Source: Nocardia asteroides
Lineage (GTDB): Bacteria; Actinomycetota; Actinomycetes; Mycobacteriales; Mycobacteriaceae
Direction: 5' to 3'
NCBI GenBank assembly: GCA_019930625.1
Contig: CP082844.1
Location: 6,820,001 to 6,884,000, forward strand
Length of the DNA: 64,000 bases
Below the pieces are notes generated by a model, which saw only the letters and a list, made by a program, of their open reading frames with translations, ran no database searches and was not told the DNA's origin. Positions 1 through 8,674 of the stretch are shown here, one piece after another. Position 1 is the first letter of the stretch, and each line of letters begins with the position of its first letter. Both the position numbers and the translations under genes were made by a program.

Positions 1-136
1 GGCCGGAACGCTCATCGGTTGCTGTGAGCGCTGCTAGGCTGCTCAGCGACCTAGCCGACTGCTCTTGCGCTGCCGGAGTGCGCGGGTCCGGGCGTGCTGG
101 ACGCAGGTAAGAACCCGATGAAGGAATGGACGAATC

Positions 137-901
137 ATGCAACTCCGCGGCATCACTGCGGCAGCGATCCTCGCCATCGGCTCGCTGACCATCGGCGCCG
201 GCGTCGCTCACGCCGAGCCCGCTCCCGACATCACCTACTCGGCCAGGATCGTCGATCAGACGGTGGTCGCCGCGCTCCGGGGCGGAACCTTCGAGTTGTC
301 CAAGGCGCTGCGGGATCAGCCCGCGGGCGAGCAGAGCGCTCGGTTGACCGAGCGCAACGGTGTGCTCGTCGACCACACCGGCGCCCCGGCCGACGTCGCC
401 CAAGTGATCGACGTGGTCGACATCCGTGACCGCGACGGCCATGTCGCGATGACGTTGCCGTTCGACTTCCGCATCGCGGGCACAGCCATTCCGGTCCGTC
501 CGGAGGTGAAGAAGGACAGCACGGTTCTGGAGCTTCGGCCGACCAGGCCGGAAGGCCTCGCGACCACCGAAACGCTCGTCGCGAAACCGGTCGCGTCCAT
601 GACCGAGAACCAGCGCGCCCGTGACGAATTCGCCAGCCAATTCGGCCTTGCCACCGCCATCGGCGGTTTCGTCGGCACCGCCATCGGCGCCACGATCGGC
701 TGCCTGGTCACCATCGCCGTCGGTTGTGTGGCCGGTCTGCTGACCGGCGCGAGCCTCGGCGGCATCCTCGGAACCATCGCGGTCGGCGGACCCGCCCTCG
801 TCGTGGCCGGTGTCGATCTGCTCACCACGCTGCAGGCCGCCGAGGGCACCACCCGCTTCGCCGACAAGCCCGCGCAATCCGCACCGGCACAACCGAAGTG
901 A
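137..901 (+). CDS. Secreted protein of unknown function with C-terminal glycine-rich membrane segment
   Basis: A 254-residue protein with a clear Sec signal peptide: basic start, hydrophobic core, and AHA-like cleavage site near residue 26. The mature N-terminal half (about 27-165) is soluble and unrecognised. Residues about 170-235 are hydrophobic and rich in GxxxG spacing, like a glycine zipper, so the end may insert in a membrane or oligomerise. The start is supported by an AAGGAATGG stretch upstream of the ATG. Proteins of this shape are common in Nocardia, but no function can be given. It converges on the next gene with a GC-rich hairpin between them. Confidence 0.75.
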   Translation: MQLRGITAAAILAIGSLTIGAGVAHAEPAPDITYSARIVDQTVVAALRGGTFELSKALRDQPAGEQSARLTERNGVLVDHTGAPADVAQVIDVVDIRDRDGHVAMTLPFDFRIAGTAIPVRPEVKKDSTVLELRPTRPEGLATTETLVAKPVASMTENQRARDEFASQFGLATAIGGFVGTAIGATIGCLVTIAVGCVAGLLTGASLGGILGTIAVGGPALVVAGVDLLTTLQAAEGTTRFADKPAQSAPAQPK

Positions 902-910
902 CCCGCCTCT

Positions 911-933
911 CGGCGGCGCGCACCACGCCGCCG
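911..933. terminator. GC-rich hairpin between convergent genes
   Basis: A perfect 8-bp stem (CGGCGGCG/CGCCGCCG) with a 7-base loop sits between two convergent genes. There is no clear T-run on either side, so it may act as a bidirectional, imperfect terminator. Confidence 0.45.
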
Positions 934-958
934 GGACACGGAAATCCCGACCGCGTCG

Positions 959-1471
959 CTACAGCGGCGCGGTCGTCGTGTTGGAGCGACCCACCCGCTC
1001 GTCGTTGATCAGGTGATAGGCGCGCCCCAAGTCGTCGAGCGCCCGCTCCCATCGGGAGTCCGCGTCGTGGCCCCGGGGGTTGCGGCTGAGCAGCAGCAGG
1101 ACTTCGGCCGCGTCCGTCGACCGCGCGGCCGCGTCCAACAGGACCGGCACCGGGTCCACCTTGGTGCCCGCCGCCAACGCGCCGATGCGGTCGTGCAGCC
1201 AGTGCGCGTCGAATCGCGCCTGCTCGGTGGGGTTCTCGCCGTTCACCGGCAGGGTGCTCACCGCGGCGGCCTTGGCGGCCTCCTCGTCGTCCATCGTCGT
1301 GGTGACGACCTGACGCAGCTCACTGCTCGCAATCCGGTGTAGCAAACCGATCAGTAGGACTCGCTCCGCGTCCGGACCACGCAGACCCGTGTCGCCCAGC
1401 CGTGCGCCGACCTCGTCCGGGTCGACGCGCAGGATCGACAGAACCGCTCGCAACTGCGCAATCGTTACCAC
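959..1471 (-). CDS. Hypothetical protein, helical
   Basis: A 170-residue, mostly helical, acidic/alanine-rich protein with no signal peptide and no membrane segment. The GTG start is preceded by a strong AGGAGGGG ribosome binding site about nine bases upstream, which supports a real gene. It contains no motif I recognise. It is transcribed away from the DUF6968-like gene that follows and converges on the secreted protein. Confidence 0.65.
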   Translation of the reverse strand: MVTIAQLRAVLSILRVDPDEVGARLGDTGLRGPDAERVLLIGLLHRIASSELRQVVTTTMDDEEAAKAAAVSTLPVNGENPTEQARFDAHWLHDRIGALAAGTKVDPVPVLLDAAARSTDAAEVLLLLSRNPRGHDADSRWERALDDLGRAYHLINDERVGRSNTTTAPL

Positions 1472-1778
1472 TTCGTCCGCCCCTCCTCATCGTCGCGGCC
1501 CCACCATCACATCTGCGCGACAGCCTGCCAAACCCGGGGCACGTTAACCATCGGGTAGCCCCTTTGCCGATCCGGCGTGTCTTACTCGAACACGGTATTC
1601 GGCGGGCAACGCGCCGACCGAGACCGCGCGGCGCGTCCCGCCGGCCTGCTCGGCACACCTACGGGCACCGGGCGGTACATATCGCGTTTCCAGGCGCGGG
1701 ACCCTCGATCCCACTCTGCGGTCCAGGTCACCTCGAACCGCAGGGTAAACCGGGAGGCAACTTGGGTACTCCCCCACC
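1472..1778. other. Intergenic region between divergent genes
   Basis: About 307 bases between two divergent genes. It must hold both promoters, but I see no convincing -35/-10 pair, repeat or RNA. Confidence 0.4.
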
Positions 1779-2429
1779 ATGAGAGCGATACCGGCGCGGG
1801 TCACCGGCGACACGACCACGGCCGCAGTGCGCGAGTCCGAACACGGCGGTGCGATCGCGAGCACGAGATGGCGGCGCATCCGGGAGGTGATCGCCACCCG
1901 CACCGTCTCCGACGCGACGCGGGAAGTGGCGATCGAGGTGGGGAAACCACAGATGGCGCCGGGTGACACCGGCGTGGTGTGCGGATTCCGCATTCAGGGA
2001 ATCGGCGAGCGATGGGCGCATGGTCCCGATTCCATCGCGGCGCTGTACCGCGCCTTCCAGGAGATCGCGCTGGAGTTACGGCAGGCCAACAGTCACGGCG
2101 CGCACTTCGCGGTGACCGAGCCGTCCGACCCCTGCTTCCCCGCGGCCCCCGCGCGGCCCTCGCGCGCCGCCACGACAGCCGAGCAGGAATCGCAGGCCCT
2201 GATCGCGGCCCGCACCCTGCGCGACGCCGACAGTTCGCTGTCGATCATCATCGGCAGGCCGTATCTGGCGGCCGACCGGCGCGAACACCTGTGCCGGTTC
2301 CACATCAGCGAGCAGGGCGCGTCCGTGGCCAGCGGCGTCGACGAGATCCAAGCGCTGCACACCGCGATCAGCATGATCAGCCAGCGCCTCGAGCTTCCGC
2401 AGGATTGGCCGGTCAGCCGTCTGTCCTGA
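1779..2429 (+). CDS. Two-repeat protein resembling DUF6968
   Basis: A 216-residue soluble protein made of two related segments (about residues 28-107 and 133-212). Each has the pattern: basic start, a beta strand ending in 'IxVGKP' or 'IIIGRP', a Cys followed by F-x-I, then 'GxDxIxAL' leading into an amphipathic helix. This matches the DUF6968 pattern as I remember it, normally found once per protein. No catalytic residues are evident. The ribosome binding site is weak. It lies upstream of, and may be cotranscribed with, the acyltransferase gene. Confidence 0.65.
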   Translation: MRAIPARVTGDTTTAAVRESEHGGAIASTRWRRIREVIATRTVSDATREVAIEVGKPQMAPGDTGVVCGFRIQGIGERWAHGPDSIAALYRAFQEIALELRQANSHGAHFAVTEPSDPCFPAAPARPSRAATTAEQESQALIAARTLRDADSSLSIIIGRPYLAADRREHLCRFHISEQGASVASGVDEIQALHTAISMISQRLELPQDWPVSRLS

Positions 2430-2623
2430 CGCGCGGGCGCACAATTCCCCGACGAACCGCCCAGCCGGTGCGGATTCGGCATCGAATCATCGGTTGTGGA
2501 TCGTCGTTCGACCGGCGTAGGTCACACATCGCCATGAGCACCTCCGGCACGCTTGTCGCCGACTGTTCCACGTCCGAAACCAGAACGTGGCGCGGCCGCA
2601 GCGTCGCCAGAAGGGAACTGCCC

Positions 2624-3982
2624 ATGGAATTCATCTCGCCGGTAGACGCTCTGTTCCTCGTGGCGGAATCACGCGAGCATCCGATGCACGTCGGTTCGCT
2701 GTCGGTCTTCGACCCCGTGGACGGCTGCGGACCCGAGTTCGCCCGGCGCGCGTACGCGGCGCTGGCGGCCGACGAGGATTTCCATCCCATGTTCCGCAAG
2801 CGGCCTGCCCGCTTGTTCGGCACTCCGCAGCTGGCCTGGACGGTGGACCGCGCCGTGGAACTCGATTACCACGTGCAGCGGCGGGCGCTGCCGGGACCGG
2901 GTGGCCTGGACGCCCTGACGGAGGTGGCGGCGGGACTGCACAGCACCCTGCTCGACCGGCACCGACCGCTGTGGGAAGCGCATCTGATCGAAGGGCTCGC
3001 CGGCGACCGCGTCGGCTTGTACTCGAAGATCCACCATGCCCTCATCGACGGCGTCGGCGCCCAACGCCTGTTGCAGCGCACATTGACCACCGACCCCGAG
3101 TCCAGCGAGGCGCTGGTGCCTTGGCATCTCCCGCCTTCGCCCGGGCGCCGCGAGGACACGGCGCGGCGGCACACGCTGGGCAGCCGGGCGCGCGCGCTGC
3201 TCGGGGCGGCGGGCTCGGCTCCCTCGATTCTGCGCTTGGCTCGCGCCGCACTGCTCGAGCAGCAATTGACGCTGCCCTTCGCCGCCCCGCGCACCATGTT
3301 CAACGTCCCGATCGGTGGGGCTCGCCGCTGCGCCGCCCGCTCCTGGCCGCTGGATCGGATCCGCCAGGTCAAGAAGATGACCGGCACCACGCTCAACGAC
3401 GTGGTACTGGCCATGTCGGCGGGCGCGCTGCGCGCCTATCTGCTGGAACACGTCGCACTGCCGGACAAGCCGCTGATCGCCATGGTGCCGGTCTCGCTGC
3501 GGCGCGAGTCCGACGACGGCGGCGGGAATGCCGTGGCCGCACTGCTGTGCAATCTCGCCACCGACCTACCCGACCCGGCGGCGCGGCTCGCGGCGATAAG
3601 TACCTCGATGCACCGCAGCAAAGAGATCTACCGGGCGCTCTCCCCGGTGCAGGCGGTCTCGCTCTCGGCGCTGACGCTGAGCCCGCTGGCGCTGTCGCTG
3701 CTGCTGCCGGCCACGGTCGCGCTGACCAGTCCCCCGTTCAACATCGTCATCTCCAACATCCCCGGCCCGCGGGAACCTCAGTACTGGAACGGGGCGCGGG
3801 TCGACGCCAGCTATCCGCTGTCCATCCCGCTCGACGGCCAGGCGCTGAACATCACCCTCACCAGCAACGCCGACAGCCTCGACGTCGGTATCGTCGCCTG
3901 CCGCCGCAGCGTGCCGGACGTGGCAAGGCTGCTCGACCACCTGGAATCCGCGTTGGCCGAACTGGAGGACACCGCCTACTGA
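2624..3982 (+). CDS. Wax ester synthase/diacylglycerol acyltransferase (WS/DGAT)
   Basis: A 452-residue enzyme of the actinobacterial WS/DGAT family. It transfers acyl groups from acyl-CoA to diacylglycerol or fatty alcohols to make storage lipid, and acts at the inner face of the cytoplasmic membrane. The N-terminus 'FISPVDALFL' is the usual start of the family. The catalytic HHxxxDG motif is intact at residues 137-143 (HHALIDG), and the later conserved 'NDVVLA' and 'SNIPGP' motifs are present. The ATG at 2624 has an AGAAGGGA ribosome binding site. An in-frame ATG at 2534 would add 30 non-conserved residues and is less likely. Confidence 0.92.
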   Translation: MEFISPVDALFLVAESREHPMHVGSLSVFDPVDGCGPEFARRAYAALAADEDFHPMFRKRPARLFGTPQLAWTVDRAVELDYHVQRRALPGPGGLDALTEVAAGLHSTLLDRHRPLWEAHLIEGLAGDRVGLYSKIHHALIDGVGAQRLLQRTLTTDPESSEALVPWHLPPSPGRREDTARRHTLGSRARALLGAAGSAPSILRLARAALLEQQLTLPFAAPRTMFNVPIGGARRCAARSWPLDRIRQVKKMTGTTLNDVVLAMSAGALRAYLLEHVALPDKPLIAMVPVSLRRESDDGGGNAVAALLCNLATDLPDPAARLAAISTSMHRSKEIYRALSPVQAVSLSALTLSPLALSLLLPATVALTSPPFNIVISNIPGPREPQYWNGARVDASYPLSIPLDGQALNITLTSNADSLDVGIVACRRSVPDVARLLDHLESALAELEDTAY

Positions 3983-4042
3983 CCCGCCAGGTCCACGGCC
4001 TTTCAGGACGCACGCAGGGCGAGCCGGGTCGCCGCTCGCGGA

Positions 4043-6163
4043 TCAGGACGAGCCCGCGGTTCCGAGCCCGTTGATCGACGGGGGCAGATCCGGTTGGGTC
4101 GCGCCGGGACCGGCGAGCAGGCGCTTGAGGATCTTGCCGGTGTCGCCGCGGGGCAGCGCCGAGAGGAAAGTGACGTCACGCGGGACCGAGAAGCGGCTCA
4201 AGCGGTTGCGGATGTAGGTGCGGACCATGTCCGAGTCGAGCCCGGCTCCGTCGCGTTTCACCACGAACGCCACGAGTCGCTGACCGAATTCACGGTCCGG
4301 CACCCCGACCACCGCGACGTCGCTGACCTGCGGCAGGTGCGCGAGCGCCTCTTCGACGGGGCGCGGGAAGACGTTCTCGCCGCCGGAGATGATCATCTCG
4401 TCGTCGCGTCCGGCGATGAACAACCGGCCCGTGGCGTCGAGATAGCCGAGGTCGCCGGTGTCCAGCATCCCGTGTGCCTCGTCCGGTGGCGCCGAGTTGA
4501 CGTAGCCGTCGAACAGCATGTGGTTGCCGACGAAGATATGCCCGGTGGCGCCGATCGGCAACCTGCGGTGATCGGGCCCGAGCACGGCGACCTTGGTGCC
4601 CAGCGGCGGGCGGCCCGCCGTGGTCGGCGAGGTGTGCAGGTCCTCCGGGGTGGCGACCGTCGCCCACGAGACCTCGGTCGACCCGTAGACGTTGTAGAGG
4701 ACGTCGCCGTAGGCGTCCATGAAACGCTCGACGGTCGCCCCAGCGAGCGGCGCCCCGCAGCTGATCATGTGCCGCAGGCTGGAGGTGTCGTAGCGAGCGC
4801 GCACGTGCGGGGGCAGATCGAGGATGCGCTGCACCATGGTCGGCACGACGATCACCGTGTTGACCTGGTGCTCGGCGATCCGGCGCAGACAGTCCTCGGC
4901 GTCGAAGCGTTCCGCGAGCACCACAGTGGCGCGCAGCGCGGTGCTCAGTTGCAGACCGGCCAGCCCCCAGGTGTGGAACAGCGGCGCGGGAATCAGCATG
5001 GTTTCGTCCATCTGCATCGGGATGCGCGAGAGCAATGCCGCAATGGATCCGAAACCCTTCGGGTGCGGCCTGCGTGCCCCCTTCGGGGTCCCGCTGGTCC
5101 CGGAGGTGAGCACGATGAGCCGCCCGGGCTGAGCGGGCGTGCGAAACGTGGTGTGCCCCTCGGCCACGAGTTGATCCACGGTCGTCCGGTCGGGAGCGGG
5201 CGGGCGTTCGTCGGTGTTGTAGCGCGGGATGTCGGCATGCAGATAGCGCACCAACTCCTCCAGGTCACCGTCGACGAACAGCGCCGACAGCCGGTCTCGC
5301 TGGACGATCTCCTCGATGGTGCGCCCCGCGAGCCCGGAATTCAGCAGGGCCACGTCCACGCCGAGTTTGCCTGCGGCGACCATGCATTCGACCATGCCCG
5401 CGTGGTTGCGCGCCAGCAGTCCGATGGCGTCACCGGGGCCGAGATCGTGTGCGGCCATCGCCGCGGCCAGCGCGGTGGTCCGTTCGTCCATTTCGGCGAA
5501 GGACCGGGTGCCGCGGTCATCGATGATCGCGGCGCGCTCCGGCGCGTATGCCGCGCCCGCCGCGTACCCGCCCGCCAGGTTGAAACCCCATTTAGCCAGC
5601 GAGCGCAGCTGTTTCACGGTGCGATCGAGCCGCACCGGCAGCACGACACCGGTGGCCACCATCTGCCGTGCTACGCCCGCGTTGCGCAGGATCGGCGAAT
5701 CCTCGCCGTTGACCACCAACGAGGTCCGTGCGCCCTTGGCGACGTCGGCTACCCGCTCGAGTCCGCTCTTGGTCCACTCCGCGATCGCCGCATTGGACAG
5801 CTCGGCCACGCGTGGGTGCACCCGGCTCGGCGCGAAATAGGTGACCGTGACCTTGGTGCGCTCCTCGTCACCGTGCAACCGCACCGAGGCGAAGCTGCCC
5901 AGCGCGGCGTACTGCATCTCGAAACTCTCATACCACCGGCCCACGCTCAGCCGGATCTGGTGGGTGCGGATGCCGGTCTGGTAGGTACCGACACGCATCT
6001 GCCAGACCACGTTGCCGTCGGCGGATTGAATCTGCTCGCACGCGCCGATTCCGGTGAACATGCGCGGATATGTCTGTGGTTCGAGCAACAGATCCCAAAT
6101 GGTCTTGCGGGCGATCGCGAACTCCGCGACTACATCGATGACATCGGTAACCAACTTGTGCAC
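4043..6163 (-). CDS. SRPBCC domain fused to fatty-acyl-CoA ligase (FadD-like)
   Basis: A 706-residue two-domain protein. Residues about 1-150 read as a START/polyketide-cyclase (SRPBCC) fold that binds hydrophobic ligands. Residues about 195-695 are a class I adenylate-forming enzyme with the P-loop 'TSGTSGTPKG' (353-362), 'YGSTEV', 'TGDLGYLD', 'GRDDEMIISGGENV' and the C-terminal catalytic lysine in 'GDTGKILK'. It should activate a fatty or related acid to its AMP ester and then to CoA thioester. Stand-alone FadD proteins are about 500-550 residues, so the N-terminal domain is an addition. It converges on the WS/DGAT gene, which would use acyl-CoA. Confidence 0.88.
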   Translation of the reverse strand: MHKLVTDVIDVVAEFAIARKTIWDLLLEPQTYPRMFTGIGACEQIQSADGNVVWQMRVGTYQTGIRTHQIRLSVGRWYESFEMQYAALGSFASVRLHGDEERTKVTVTYFAPSRVHPRVAELSNAAIAEWTKSGLERVADVAKGARTSLVVNGEDSPILRNAGVARQMVATGVVLPVRLDRTVKQLRSLAKWGFNLAGGYAAGAAYAPERAAIIDDRGTRSFAEMDERTTALAAAMAAHDLGPGDAIGLLARNHAGMVECMVAAGKLGVDVALLNSGLAGRTIEEIVQRDRLSALFVDGDLEELVRYLHADIPRYNTDERPPAPDRTTVDQLVAEGHTTFRTPAQPGRLIVLTSGTSGTPKGARRPHPKGFGSIAALLSRIPMQMDETMLIPAPLFHTWGLAGLQLSTALRATVVLAERFDAEDCLRRIAEHQVNTVIVVPTMVQRILDLPPHVRARYDTSSLRHMISCGAPLAGATVERFMDAYGDVLYNVYGSTEVSWATVATPEDLHTSPTTAGRPPLGTKVAVLGPDHRRLPIGATGHIFVGNHMLFDGYVNSAPPDEAHGMLDTGDLGYLDATGRLFIAGRDDEMIISGGENVFPRPVEEALAHLPQVSDVAVVGVPDREFGQRLVAFVVKRDGAGLDSDMVRTYIRNRLSRFSVPRDVTFLSALPRGDTGKILKRLLAGPGATQPDLPPSINGLGTAGSS

Positions 6164-6447
6164 TTCTCGTCGGCCGGTTCGAAGAACTTCGGGTCGGCGG
6201 GTAGCTCCTTTGTAACGTCAGTCACAGGCGAGGTCAAGTAGCGCCCGCTTCGCCGCCACTACCAGCGATACGCAGGAAATACCCTGCGATTGCCCAGCAT
6301 TCACCTGAAGCTGGGAACCCACCCAATCGTCCCGCGCGGCGCCTGTGAATCCACCCAACGAACACGGAATTCCCAGTGGGCGCCCGCGGGCCGATCGTAA
6401 CGTCTCAGACGCCTGCTCGGCAGGACCGCACGCTGGCTGGAGAGGTT

Positions 6448-6681
6448 ATGGACGACAAGCCCGCCCGACGAATCGCGCACTCCCGCACCGAAGAGATCCT
6501 CGATTTCTTCGGCAAATGCCGAGCGTGTGGATATCCCGCTTACGCGGAAACCACCACGCTGCGTTACGACAACGGCGAGCGGGAGACCAAGGTCATCGCC
6601 AATTGCGCCCTGCCGTGCGGCTGGAGCGGAGAGGTCTCCGCCACGCCGATGACCGGCTCGGCCGCCCGGCCGCGCACGTAG
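6448..6681 (+). CDS. Small zinc-ribbon-like protein
   Basis: A 77-residue protein. Its four cysteines are arranged C-x2-C (CRAC) and C-x3-C (CALPC), about 30 residues apart, like a small zinc ribbon. The ATG at 6448 has a GGAGAGG site upstream; an in-frame ATG at 6376 lacks one. Function unknown. It ends five bases from the convergent sigma factor gene. Confidence 0.6.
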   Translation: MDDKPARRIAHSRTEEILDFFGKCRACGYPAYAETTTLRYDNGERETKVIANCALPCGWSGEVSATPMTGSAARPRT

Positions 6682-6686
6682 GGAAG

Positions 6687-7526
6687 TCAGGCCGCGCGTG
6701 TAGCGAGTTCGTCGGAGCCCAGCGCGCGCTCGCGCAAGTCCGCGAGTATCCGGGCGAGTATGCGCGACACCTGCATCTGGGAGACGCCCAGGTGTTCAGC
6801 GATTTGACTCTGGGTCCGGCACTCGAAGAAACGCATGATCAGCACCTGCCGATCGCGCTGCGGCAGCTCGGCGATCAGCGGGCGCACCGCCATCGCCTGC
6901 TCCAGCAGGTTGTAGCACGGTTCCTCGGCGCCGAGCGTGTCGGCGAGCGCTTGCGGCGCGCCATCGCCGTCCTCGCGGCCCCCCGTGTCCAGTGAGTTGG
7001 TCTGATAGGCGTTGCCTGCGATCAGCGCCTGGGTGACCTCGCCGACCTCGACGTCCAATTCGGCGGCGATCTCCCTGGCCGTCGGCATCCGCCCGAGCCG
7101 GTGCGACAGCGCCTCGGTGGCCGGGCCGATACGCAGCTGAATCTCCTTGAGCCGCCGCGGCACCCGCAACGACCACGTGTTGTCCCGGAAGTGCCTGCGC
7201 ACCTCGCCCATGATGGTGGGGACCGCGAACCCGAGGAACGAGCTGCCGCGCGAGACGTCGAAACGGTCCACCGCGAGCACCAGCCCGACCCGGGCGATCT
7301 GCAGCAGGTCCTCGTAGGACTCGCCGCGTCCGGAGAACTTGCGGGCAATGTGCTCGGCGAGCGGAAGACAGCGCCGCGTCACCTCCTCGCGCAACGCGGC
7401 GCGGTGCGGATCGCCCTCCGCCATAGCGGCCATCTTCTCGAACCACGGCTCGATGTTGTCGTAACTGTCGCCCGCGCGCGTCCGGCCCGTCGTGCCATTT
7501 CCGTCGGTCGTGAACTCACGTGTCAT
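6687..7526 (-). CDS. sigF: RNA polymerase sigma factor, SigB/SigF/SigG group
   Basis: A 279-residue group 3 sigma factor. Region 2 ('LLQIARVGLVLAVDRFD', then 'FAVPTIMGEVRRHFRD') and region 4 ('RDRQVLIMRFF', 'QIAEHLGVSQMQVSRILAR') are both intact. It should direct RNA polymerase to general-stress promoters. The ATG at 7526 lies inside the end of the upstream anti-sigma gene (11-bp overlap), so the pair is probably translationally coupled. It is the last gene of a dps/anti-sigma/sigma operon. The symbol denotes the family; which SigF/SigB paralogue this is cannot be decided here. Confidence 0.88.
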   Translation of the reverse strand: MTREFTTDGNGTTGRTRAGDSYDNIEPWFEKMAAMAEGDPHRAALREEVTRRCLPLAEHIARKFSGRGESYEDLLQIARVGLVLAVDRFDVSRGSSFLGFAVPTIMGEVRRHFRDNTWSLRVPRRLKEIQLRIGPATEALSHRLGRMPTAREIAAELDVEVGEVTQALIAGNAYQTNSLDTGGREDGDGAPQALADTLGAEEPCYNLLEQAMAVRPLIAELPQRDRQVLIMRFFECRTQSQIAEHLGVSQMQVSRILARILADLRERALGSDELATRAA

Positions 7527-7953
7527 CAAATGGTCCTCGTTCCCAACTGAATTCGATAACGGTCGGATACCCGGCGATCTCCGAATCAAAAGGGTCACGA
7601 GAAATCGACAGGGAACTGGTGAGCATGCGAACCAACTCCCAGCTCAACGGATCGCCGCGCAGCTCGTCGCAGGCCGCGACGGCGTCGACGCGCACGCTCA
7701 TCCGGTCCACGCCGTAGGTGAACTCGCAACCGAGCATCGAGCCGGGCACGGAGCCTGCCATCAGCATCGTGGCGGCTTCGTTGATCGCCAGGCGGATGTC
7801 GGCGGCCGCGTCGAGCGGGAAGTCGGCGACCAGGCACACGGTGTCGGCCATCCCGCGGACCAAGGCAAGGTGTCGCGGGTCGGCGGGGATCCGCACCGCG
7901 ACCGCGGTGGTCTCGGTGGCGGCCGCGCCGAACGCGCACGTGATCAGGCGCAT
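7516..7953 (-). CDS. Anti-sigma factor, RsbW/UsfX-like
   Basis: A 145-residue protein at the position and of the size of RsbW-type anti-sigma factors, which bind the sigma factor and are released by anti-anti-sigma proteins. The helix with 'DIRLAINEAATMLM' resembles the N-box of GHKL ATPases. The usual glycine-rich G1/G2 motifs are not obvious in the second half, so ATP binding or kinase activity is doubtful. The start at 7953 shares one base with the dps stop codon (TGATG). It overlaps the sigma gene by 11 bp. No anti-anti-sigma gene is in the window. Confidence 0.78.
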   Translation of the reverse strand: MRLITCAFGAAATETTAVAVRIPADPRHLALVRGMADTVCLVADFPLDAAADIRLAINEAATMLMAGSVPGSMLGCEFTYGVDRMSVRVDAVAACDELRGDPLSWELVRMLTSSLSISRDPFDSEIAGYPTVIEFSWERGPFDDT

Positions 7954-8432
7954 CAGACCGTGGCGAGCTGCGCTTGCCACATCCAGTGCAACTGTTCCAG
8001 CCGGCCCGCGATCGCCAGGAACAGATCCTGGGTCACCGGATCGGCCTTCTCCGTCGCGGCGATGCGCTCACGCAGCCGTTTGATCACGGCGGCGAGGTTG
8101 CCGACGATCGTGTCGATGATGTCGGTGTCCTGCTGCCAGCCCTCGCCCATGCCGAGCGTGCCGGAATCCCTGGCCACGGTCGCGGCGCGACCGTCCGGGC
8201 TGACGCCGACGGCGGTGGCGCGCTCCGCGGCCGAATCCGTGAACTCCCGTGCCACCGTGACCAATTCGTCCAACGCCAGGTGCACCGAGCGGAAGTTGGA
8301 GCCGACCACGTTCCAGTGCGCCTGCTTCGCGATCAGCGACAGGTCGATCAGGTCGACCACCGTGGCCTGCAGCGTTTCGCCCGCGATGCGCTGCTGCTCC
8401 GGGTCCAAGGTGCTGGTGATGGGTTGGGACAT
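7953..8432 (-). CDS. dps: Dps-family ferritin-like DNA-protection protein
   Basis: A 159-residue Dps/ferritin-like protein. The 'AKQAHWNVVGSNF' segment carries the ferroxidase His/Asn environment, followed by 'LDELVTVAREFTDSAAER', and a final 'QLHWMWQAQL' helix completes the four-helix bundle. Dps dodecamers store iron and protect DNA from peroxide. I chose the start at 8432 because AGAAAGG lies nine bases upstream; a longer frame from 8465 would overlap the promoter. It is the first gene of a dps/anti-sigma/sigma operon. Confidence 0.9.
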   Translation of the reverse strand: MSQPITSTLDPEQQRIAGETLQATVVDLIDLSLIAKQAHWNVVGSNFRSVHLALDELVTVAREFTDSAAERATAVGVSPDGRAATVARDSGTLGMGEGWQQDTDIIDTIVGNLAAVIKRLRERIAATEKADPVTQDLFLAIAGRLEQLHWMWQAQLATV

Positions 8433-8472
8433 CGCTCTGAGCCTTTCTGCCGTCGATCCGGACATCGACGGT

Positions 8473-8496
8473 CTACCCAGCCATGCGGCGATAAAC
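8473..8496 (-). promoter_or_regulatory. SigB/SigF-type promoter of the dps operon
   Basis: On the minus strand the sequence reads GTTTAT, 12 bases, GGGTAG. This is close to the SigB/SigF consensus (GTTT, 12-16 bases, GGGTA). The -10 is about 40 bases upstream of the dps start, which fits a short leader. It would let the operon's own sigma factor drive its expression. Confidence 0.65.
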
Positions 8497-8618
8497 CTCC
8501 CGGTAGGTTCCCCGACCGGGAAGAGTGGGTGGTCGCCCCGGCAAGTCGCACGGGTGCGTCTCGGTCGGGTAGCGGGTGCGGTCCACCGGTGTTACGAGCG
8601 GAGACAGCTCGGCCCGAT

Positions 8619-8645
8619 TTGCCGTAACGGCAACAATAGTTGCCG
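8619..8645. promoter_or_regulatory. Overlapping palindromes upstream of flavoenzyme gene
   Basis: TTGCCG-TAA-CGGCAA overlaps CGGCAAC-AATA-GTTGCCG, giving two perfect inverted repeats that share the central CGGCAA. They lie 30-56 bases upstream of the reductase start, as expected for a repressor or activator site. Confidence 0.5.
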
Positions 8646-8674
8646 ATGCGCGCCTGTTGTCGGCACGGTGAGGC

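Noticed and set aside
4094..6241. 715-residue open frame on the plus strand opposite the FadD fusion
   Set aside because: It is antisense to a gene with clear motifs, and its sequence is Arg/His/Asp-rich without family resemblance, typical of a shadow frame in GC-rich DNA.
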